From positions 1 to 64,000 of the forward strand of contig NZ_SCMP01000018.1 in the NCBI RefSeq assembly GCF_005502935.1: a stretch of 64,000 nt of DNA, read 5' to 3'. The stretch comes from Pseudomonas sp. 2FG. Lineage in GTDB: Bacteria; Pseudomonadota; Gammaproteobacteria; Pseudomonadales; Pseudomonadaceae. How positions within the stretch are numbered: the first letter of the stretch is position 1; every line of letters starts with the position of its first letter. Positions 59,202 through 64,000 of this stretch are shown in pieces. The position numbers and the translations under genes were made by a program. The notes beneath the pieces are model-generated. The model saw only the letters and a list, made by a program, of their open reading frames with translations, did not search any database and was not told the DNA's origin.

Positions 59202-60725
59202 TTATGCAGCTTCGGGGGAGCCTTTGGAGCTTAGTTTCTTGCTGGTCTTGCGGCCGCCGATCCAGCGCGGGCCTTGGGGGCCGTACACCGCGGCGGGTTC
59301 CGGGAACAGGCTCAGTAGTACCAGATACAGCAGGGACGCCAGGCCGAGGGTGACGGGCAGGCTGATATCGATGCCGCCGGCCAGTTCACCGAGCGGGCCG
59401 ACGAACTGCCCCGGCAGGTTGACGAAGCACAGGCCGATCAGCGCGCTGGGAATCCAGGCACCCATGCCGCGCCAGTTCCAGCCGTGGCTGAACCAGTAGC
59501 GGCCGCCGGTTTCACCGCGGGTGAAGACTTGCAGATCATCCGGGCAGTAGAAGCCGCGGCGAATGATCAGGCCGAGGATCATGATCACCATCCACGGGCT
59601 GGTGCAGGTGATGATCAGCACGGCGAAGGTCGACACGCTCTGCACCAGGTTGAAGGCGAAGCGGCCGATGAAGATGAAGCCGATCGACAGCACGCCGATC
59701 AGCAACGTGGCCTTGACCCGGCTGAGCACCCGTGGAAATACGCTGGACATGTCCAGGCCGGTGCCATAGAGCGCGGTGGTGCCGGTGGACATGCCGCCGA
59801 TCACCGCAATCAGGCACACCGGCAGGAAGAACCAGCTCGGCGACACGGCGAGCAGGCCGCCGACATAGTTGTTCGCGGCGATGTAGTCCGGCGCATTGGC
59901 CGCCACTATGGTGGCGGTGACCAGGCCGAAGAAGAACGGGATCAGGGTGGCGATCTGCGCCGCGATCACCGCCAGCATGATCCGGCCCTTGGAGGTCTGC
60001 CGCGGGATGTAGCGCGACCAGTCACCGAGGAAGGCGCCGAACGAGACCGGGTTGCTCATCGCCAGCAGGGTGGCGCCGATAAAGGCGGCCCAGAAGCCTT
60101 CCGCACCCAGGTTGACGCTACCGGCGAAGCCGGCGTCGAACGGCCCGGCGAAGGCGAAGATACCGAGCAGGAACAGCAGGCTGGCGGCCCACACCGCAAT
60201 CTTGTTGACCCAGAGCATGAAGCGGAAACCGTAGATGCACACGGTCAGCACCAGAATGGCGAACAGGCCGTAGGCCAGGCCCAGGGTCAAGTCGGTCTCG
60301 GGCAAGCCGATCAGGCGCTTGGCGCCACCGACCAGGGCATCGCCCGAACTCCACACCGACAGCGAGAAGAAGGCGATGGCGGTGAGCAGCGACAGGAAGG
60401 AGCCGACGATCCGCCCGTGCACGCCGAAGTGCGCACCGGAAGAGACCGCGTTGTTGCTGCCGTTGAGCGGGCCGAACAGGCCCATCGGCGCGAGGATGAT
60501 CGAACCGACCAATACGCCGAGCAGGATCGCCCAGACCCCGGCCTGGAACGAGAGGCCGAAGAGTACCGGGAAGCTGCCGAGCACGGCGGTGGCGAAGGTG
60601 TTGGAACCGCCGAAGATCAGGCGAAACAGATCGATCGGTCCGGCGTTGCGTTCGGCGTCGGGAATCTGTTCGACGCCGTGGGTTTCGATCTGGGTTATGG
60701 CTTGGTCATTCTTATTGTTATGCAT
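59202..60725 (-). CDS. NCS1-family permease
   Basis: A 507-residue transporter with about twelve transmembrane helices. NCS1 features include GSNNAVSSGAHFGVHGRIVG and SFGAFLGDWSRYIP. In PAO1 an NCS1 gene follows gbuA and PA1420, as I recall, which supports a role in uptake of a guanidino or nitrogen compound. It differs clearly from the NCS1 permease at 41803. Confidence 0.9.
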   Translation of the reverse strand: MHNNKNDQAITQIETHGVEQIPDAERNAGPIDLFRLIFGGSNTFATAVLGSFPVLFGLSFQAGVWAILLGVLVGSIILAPMGLFGPLNGSNNAVSSGAHFGVHGRIVGSFLSLLTAIAFFSLSVWSSGDALVGGAKRLIGLPETDLTLGLAYGLFAILVLTVCIYGFRFMLWVNKIAVWAASLLFLLGIFAFAGPFDAGFAGSVNLGAEGFWAAFIGATLLAMSNPVSFGAFLGDWSRYIPRQTSKGRIMLAVIAAQIATLIPFFFGLVTATIVAANAPDYIAANNYVGGLLAVSPSWFFLPVCLIAVIGGMSTGTTALYGTGLDMSSVFPRVLSRVKATLLIGVLSIGFIFIGRFAFNLVQSVSTFAVLIITCTSPWMVIMILGLIIRRGFYCPDDLQVFTRGETGGRYWFSHGWNWRGMGAWIPSALIGLCFVNLPGQFVGPLGELAGGIDISLPVTLGLASLLYLVLLSLFPEPAAVYGPQGPRWIGGRKTSKKLSSKGSPEAA

Positions 60726-60752
60726 GACTTCCTCCGCTTGGGGATCATTTGA

Positions 60753-61151
60753 CTATGACAGTAACTCTGGCATTGCCGACAAGTGCTCGTGACAGGCCAG
60801 CCAACGGCCCGCTTGTGGTTGCTGGCGAAAGACGATGGTCTCGCGCTCCAGACTCAGGCTTTCGCTGCCCTGAATGCGTAGCCGGGTGCTGACGTCGTGG
60901 ATAAAAATCGCGACATCGCCCTGCAGGCTGACAAATTGATTGCTCGAGGTGCAGGCGAGCACCTCGAAACCCTCGCGCTGCCAGCTTTCCCACAGCTCGC
61001 GATAGGCCGCACGCGAGAGCAGCGGCTGTTCGCAGGTATGGAAGACGAAGCTGGCGTCTTCGCTGAAGGCCGCGAAGTAGGCTTGGGTGTCATTGCTGGC
61101 GAAGGCTGCCACCAACTGGCGGGCAGCCTCGAGTACTTGTTGGCTGCTCAT
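60753..61151 (-). CDS. NTF2/SnoaL-like protein
   Basis: A 132-residue protein with the cone-shaped NTF2 fold pattern: helix QQVLEAARQLVAAFASNDTQ, then FSEDASFVFH and strand-rich remainder. Ligand and activity unknown. Its ATG at 61151 overlaps the gbuA stop (ATGA), so translation is coupled. A matching small gene follows gbuA in PAO1, as I recall. Confidence 0.85.
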   Translation of the reverse strand: MSSQQVLEAARQLVAAFASNDTQAYFAAFSEDASFVFHTCEQPLLSRAAYRELWESWQREGFEVLACTSSNQFVSLQGDVAIFIHDVSTRLRIQGSESLSLERETIVFRQQPQAGRWLACHEHLSAMPELLS

Positions 61152-62107
61152 CGGTGCTGCACACCCGGCAGCACGCAGAGCATTTCGTACAGCAGGTTGG
61201 CGCCGAGCAGCGAGGTGTTGCCGGTGGTGTCGTAGGGCGGGGAAACTTCCACCACGTCGCAACCGATCAGGTCCAGGCCCTGGCAGCCGCGGATGATCTC
61301 GATCGCCTGGATGGTGGTCAGGCCGCCGATTTCCGGGGTGCCGGTGCCGGGTGCCCAGGCGGGGTCGATACCGTCGATATCGAAGCTCAGGTAGACCGGG
61401 CCTCCGCCGACTTTTTCGCGCACTTCGGCCATCAGCGGTGCCAGCGACTTGTGCCAGCACTCTTCGGCCTGGACCACGCGAAAGCCCTGCTTGCGGCTCC
61501 AGTTGAAGTCCTCGCTGGTATAGCCCTGGGCGCGCAGGCCGATCTGCACGACGCGGTCGCAGTCCAGCAGGTCTTCTTCCACCGCGCGGCGGAAGGTGGT
61601 GCCGTGGGCGATTTTCTCGCCGAACATGTGGTCGTTGACATCGGCGTGGGCGTCGATATGCACCAGGCCGACCTTGCCGTGCTTCTTCTTGATCGCCCGC
61701 AGGATCGGCAGGGTGATGGTGTGGTCACCACCGAGGGTCAGCGGCAGGATGCCGTGGCCGAGGATGCGGTCGTATTCCTCCTCGATGATGCGCACGGCGT
61801 CCAGCAGGTTGAAGGTGTTGATCGCCACGTCGCCGATGTCGGCGACGTTCAGCGAGTCGAACGGTGCGGCGCCGGTGGCCATGTTGTACGGGCGGATCAT
61901 CACCGATTCGACGCGGATTTCACGGGGGCCGAAGCGGGTGCCGGGGCGCAGGGAGGTGCCGATGTCCAGGGGCACACCGACAAAGGCGGCGTCCAGCGCG
62001 TCGAGTTCGGCGGCAGCCTGGATATGCGGCAGGCGCATCATGGTGGCGATGCCGCCGAAACGGGGCATTTCGTTACCGCCCAGGGGCTGATGGAGGATCT
62101 TGTCCAC
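61148..62107 (-). CDS. gbuA: guanidinobutyrase
   Basis: A 319-residue ureohydrolase that splits 4-guanidinobutyrate to 4-aminobutyrate and urea, part of arginine catabolism. Binuclear Mn ligands lie in GGDHTITL, DAHADVND and SFDIDGIDPA. The N-terminus LHQPLGGNEMPRFGGIATMM and overall sequence match P. aeruginosa GbuA as I remember it more closely than guanidinopropionase or agmatinase. It is the first gene of the colinear run and diverges from gbuR. Confidence 0.93.
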   Translation of the reverse strand: MDKILHQPLGGNEMPRFGGIATMMRLPHIQAAAELDALDAAFVGVPLDIGTSLRPGTRFGPREIRVESVMIRPYNMATGAAPFDSLNVADIGDVAINTFNLLDAVRIIEEEYDRILGHGILPLTLGGDHTITLPILRAIKKKHGKVGLVHIDAHADVNDHMFGEKIAHGTTFRRAVEEDLLDCDRVVQIGLRAQGYTSEDFNWSRKQGFRVVQAEECWHKSLAPLMAEVREKVGGGPVYLSFDIDGIDPAWAPGTGTPEIGGLTTIQAIEIIRGCQGLDLIGCDVVEVSPPYDTTGNTSLLGANLLYEMLCVLPGVQHR

Positions 62108-62243
62108 GGGGTGGCCTCGAGGTTGTTGTGGTTGTAGGAGTTGGGCGGATTCTGCTCAGGGCAGCCGGCGGGAAAAATCGCTGGTGGCAAATACTTAGTT
62201 CAGAGATTTCTAAACTATTGGGTTGCGGATAGACTCGCGCTGC

Positions 62244-62332
62244 TCCCTCTCCCTGCAGGGAGAGGGTTGGGGAGAGGGGGCGCATACTCCACCCTCTCCC
62301 CCAGCCCCTCTCCCGCAAGCGGGAGGGGGGAG
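62244..62332. repeat. CCCTCTCCC/GGGAGAGGG repeat, copy B
   Basis: A shorter relative of the repeat at 38276, with the same right half CCCCTCTCCCGCAAGCGGGA and a reduced spacer. It sits inside the gbuA-gbuR divergent region, 18 bp before the gbuR start. Confidence 0.85.
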
Positions 62333-62350
62333 TGCAAGCTCGGAGCCCCG

Positions 62351-63244
62351 ATGAGCCAAGTCCTCCCCGACCTGAAACTGCTGCGGATCTTCGTCAGCGT
62401 GGTGCGCCACCAGGGCTTCGCGGCGGCGCAACAGGAGCTGAACCTGTCGACCTCGGCGATCAGTACCTATATGAGCCAGTTGGAAGGCCAGCTCGGCCTC
62501 AGTCTGTGCCATCGCGGCCGTGGGGGGTTCAGCCTGACCAGCAAGGGCGAGCTGTTCTTCCAGGAAACCTTGCGTTTGCTCGGTGAGATGGAAGGTTTCG
62601 AGCGCTATGCGGCGGCGCTCAAGGGCGAGCTACGCGGCACGCTTAATCTGGGCGTGCTCGACTCCACCGTCAGCGACCCGTCGCTGCCCTTGGCCGAGGC
62701 CATCGGCGCCTACAGTGAAGAGCACCCGGCGGTGCACCTCCATCTATCGGTGATGAGCCCTTACGAGTTGCAACTGGGGGTGCTGGACAACCGCCTGGAC
62801 CTGGCCATCGGGGCCTTCTCGACGCGGATGAACGGTCTGGTTTATCAGCCGCTGTACCGTGAGCAACATTGGCTGTATTGCAGTGACCGCCACTCCTTAT
62901 TTGCCGAGCGGCGGATTCCGGCGGAAGTCATCACCCAGCAACGCATGGTCGGTCGCGGTTATTGGAGCCAGGCGGAGCTGGCGCGGCACGGTTTCAAGCA
63001 CAGCGCGGCAACGGTGGAGAGTATGGAGGCGCAGTTGATCCTGGTGCTGTCCGGCGCTTACATCGGTTATCTGCCCGAGCATTACGCACAGTCCTGGGTC
63101 GAACAGGGCCGCCTCCGCGCCTTGCTGCCGACGACTTTCGGCTATCAGGCACCGTTCTCGCTGACGCTGCGCCGCGGGCGCTCCCGCGAGCCGTTGCTCC
63201 AGACTTTCCGCGATCTGCTCAAGGCCCAACTCAATCAGCGCTGA
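62351..63244 (+). CDS. gbuR: LysR-family regulator GbuR
   Basis: A 297-residue LysR regulator with an N-terminal winged helix (FVSVVRHQGFAAAQQELNLS) and effector domain. It diverges from gbuA exactly as the P. aeruginosa activator gbuR does, so guanidinobutyrate-dependent activation of the run is inferred. The ATG at 62351 is chosen over an extension that would cross the repeat at 62244. Confidence 0.88.
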   Translation: MSQVLPDLKLLRIFVSVVRHQGFAAAQQELNLSTSAISTYMSQLEGQLGLSLCHRGRGGFSLTSKGELFFQETLRLLGEMEGFERYAAALKGELRGTLNLGVLDSTVSDPSLPLAEAIGAYSEEHPAVHLHLSVMSPYELQLGVLDNRLDLAIGAFSTRMNGLVYQPLYREQHWLYCSDRHSLFAERRIPAEVITQQRMVGRGYWSQAELARHGFKHSAATVESMEAQLILVLSGAYIGYLPEHYAQSWVEQGRLRALLPTTFGYQAPFSLTLRRGRSREPLLQTFRDLLKAQLNQR

Positions 63245-63310
63245 GGGGCGATCTAAGGCCGGGCGCTCAGTCCATTTGAGTGGCACACTGCGCGCCGAGG
63301 AGAGCCCTGC

Positions 63311-63919
63311 ATGTCCCGTCCGCAATGTCCCCGCTGTTCACGACCTACCAGCCATTGTCTATGCCCGCTGATTCCATCCCTGAATAGCCGTACCCGTGTG
63401 CTGATCCTGCAGCATCCGAGCGAGGTCAGGCATGCCTTGAATACCGCGCGGCTGGCGGCCTTGGGGTTGAGCAATGCCGAGCTGGTGGTGGGCGAAGTGT
63501 TCGGCGATTTAGCGGTCTTGCTGGAGCAGCCGGGGTATCAAGCCTGCCTGCTGTTTCCCGGCGAGCCCGCACAGCCGCTGAGCGAGTACGCCGCTGCGCG
63601 TGAGGGCTTGCCGTTACTGCTGGTGGTGCCGGATGGCACCTGGCGCAAGGCCAGCAAACTGCTGTACCTCAACCCGGCGTTAGCAGCTCTGCCACGAGTG
63701 ACACTGCCGGAGGGCTGTGCCTCACGCTACCGTCTGCGCAAGGCGCCGATGGCCGGTGCTTTGTCGACTATCGAGGCGATTGTGCAGGCGTTGGAGATCA
63801 TCGAGGCGCCGGCTAGTTTTGTGGAGTTGCTGCGGCCGTTCGAGGCCCTGATCGAGGGGCAGATCGCGGCGATGGGCGTCGAGACCTACCAGCGCAACCA
63901 TGCGGACAAGGCCGACTAA
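63311..63919 (+). CDS. DTW-domain protein (tRNA aminocarboxypropyltransferase family)
   Basis: A 202-residue protein with an N-terminal Cys-rich segment (CPRCSRPTSHCLCP) and the DTW motif as PDGTWRKASKL. Family members add the 3-amino-3-carboxypropyl group of SAM to uridine in tRNA (TapT in E. coli at U47). Which tRNA position is used here is unknown. Its stop overlaps the convergent gene end by 3 bases. Confidence 0.9.
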   Translation: MSRPQCPRCSRPTSHCLCPLIPSLNSRTRVLILQHPSEVRHALNTARLAALGLSNAELVVGEVFGDLAVLLEQPGYQACLLFPGEPAQPLSEYAAAREGLPLLLVVPDGTWRKASKLLYLNPALAALPRVTLPEGCASRYRLRKAPMAGALSTIEAIVQALEIIEAPASFVELLRPFEALIEGQIAAMGVETYQRNHADKAD

Positions 63920-64000
63920 CGCTCGCGCATGGCCTCGGCGCGGGCTTTGAGTACTGGCTTGAGCAGGTAGTCCAACACGCTTTTCTCGCCGGTGATGATG
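63916..64000 (-). CDS. type I secretion membrane-fusion protein, C-terminal end
   Basis: The final 27 codons of a minus-strand gene entering from the right edge read IITGEKSVLDYLLKPVLKAR and then AEAMRER before TAG at 63918-63916. This is the characteristic C-terminus of HlyD/AprE/LapC-type adaptors, which link an inner-membrane ABC exporter to an outer-membrane channel. Only the tail is visible. Confidence 0.8.
   Translation of the reverse strand, partial: IITGEKSVLDYLLKPVLKARAEAMRER

Noticed and set aside
1..64000. CRISPR array or complete insertion sequence
   Set aside because: No regularly spaced direct repeats with unique spacers and no transposase gene were seen; repeats present are palindromic and non-coding.

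Overview
The window is GC-rich bacterial chromosome with the gene content and gene order of a Pseudomonas-type gammaproteobacterium. Markers include the tol-pal operon next to ruvCAB, an OprD-family porin beside proS, and gbuA/gbuR; several blocks follow the gene order I recall for P. aeruginosa PAO1, but it is not P. aeruginosa. The pqs quinolone genes that PAO1 carries between tRNA-Lys and nadA are absent, and purC is of the long rather than the short type. All comparisons with PAO1 are from memory, not from a search.

Layout. 1-6 kb: a PilZ-like gene cut by the window edge, a thioredoxin-like lipoprotein, acylphosphatase, a lytic transglycosylase, a lipoprotein, proS and a thioesterase. 6-13 kb: OprD-family porin, a gene-poor kilobase, HIT protein, SlyX, a membrane-anchored cold-shock-domain protein, Dps, FmdB and aspS. 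13-23 kb: pmpR, ruvC-ruvA-ruvB, then ybgC-tolQ-tolR-tolA-tolB-pal-cpoB (envelope constriction machinery) and queE-queC (7-deazaguanine synthesis). 23-32 kb: tRNA-Lys, nadA, a BepA-type protease, a TusA-like protein, an AI-2E-type permease, gcvR-bcp, dapA-bamC, purC and tRNA-Ser. 32-41 kb: LMW-phosphatase-like protein, oligopeptidase, HIT and amidotransferase genes, a VWA/MoxR pair, cysK and a DMT exporter.

From about 41.6 to 53.5 kb the window looks accessory. It holds a permease/outer-membrane/amidohydrolase/LysR locus, a truncated second copy of the outer-membrane gene and decayed LysR 3' ends. Between these lies a compact locus joining a 2,4-diaminobutyrate aminotransferase, an amino-acid N-monooxygenase, a DMT exporter and a GST with a divergent AraC regulator. 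This is the best candidate for an undescribed small-molecule pathway, because no peptide synthetase, siderophore synthetase or iron receptor accompanies it. After aceK, 56-62 kb carries a seven-gene colinear run from guanidinobutyrase through an NTF2-like protein, an NCS1 permease and an amino-acid ABC importer to a class II aldolase, with divergent gbuR. The window ends with a DTW-domain protein and the tail of a type I secretion adaptor.

Several non-coding elements stand out. Two full copies and one collapsed remnant of a ~145-bp nested-hairpin element each touch the stop codon of a neighbouring gene and show compensatory stem changes. Two copies of a CCCTCTCCC/GGGAGAGGG repeat occur, one inside the gbuA-gbuR promoter region. 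A tandem TGTCGC pair resembling an ArgR site lies upstream of the porin. A 29-bp perfect inverted repeat at base 1 may be a contig-end artefact.
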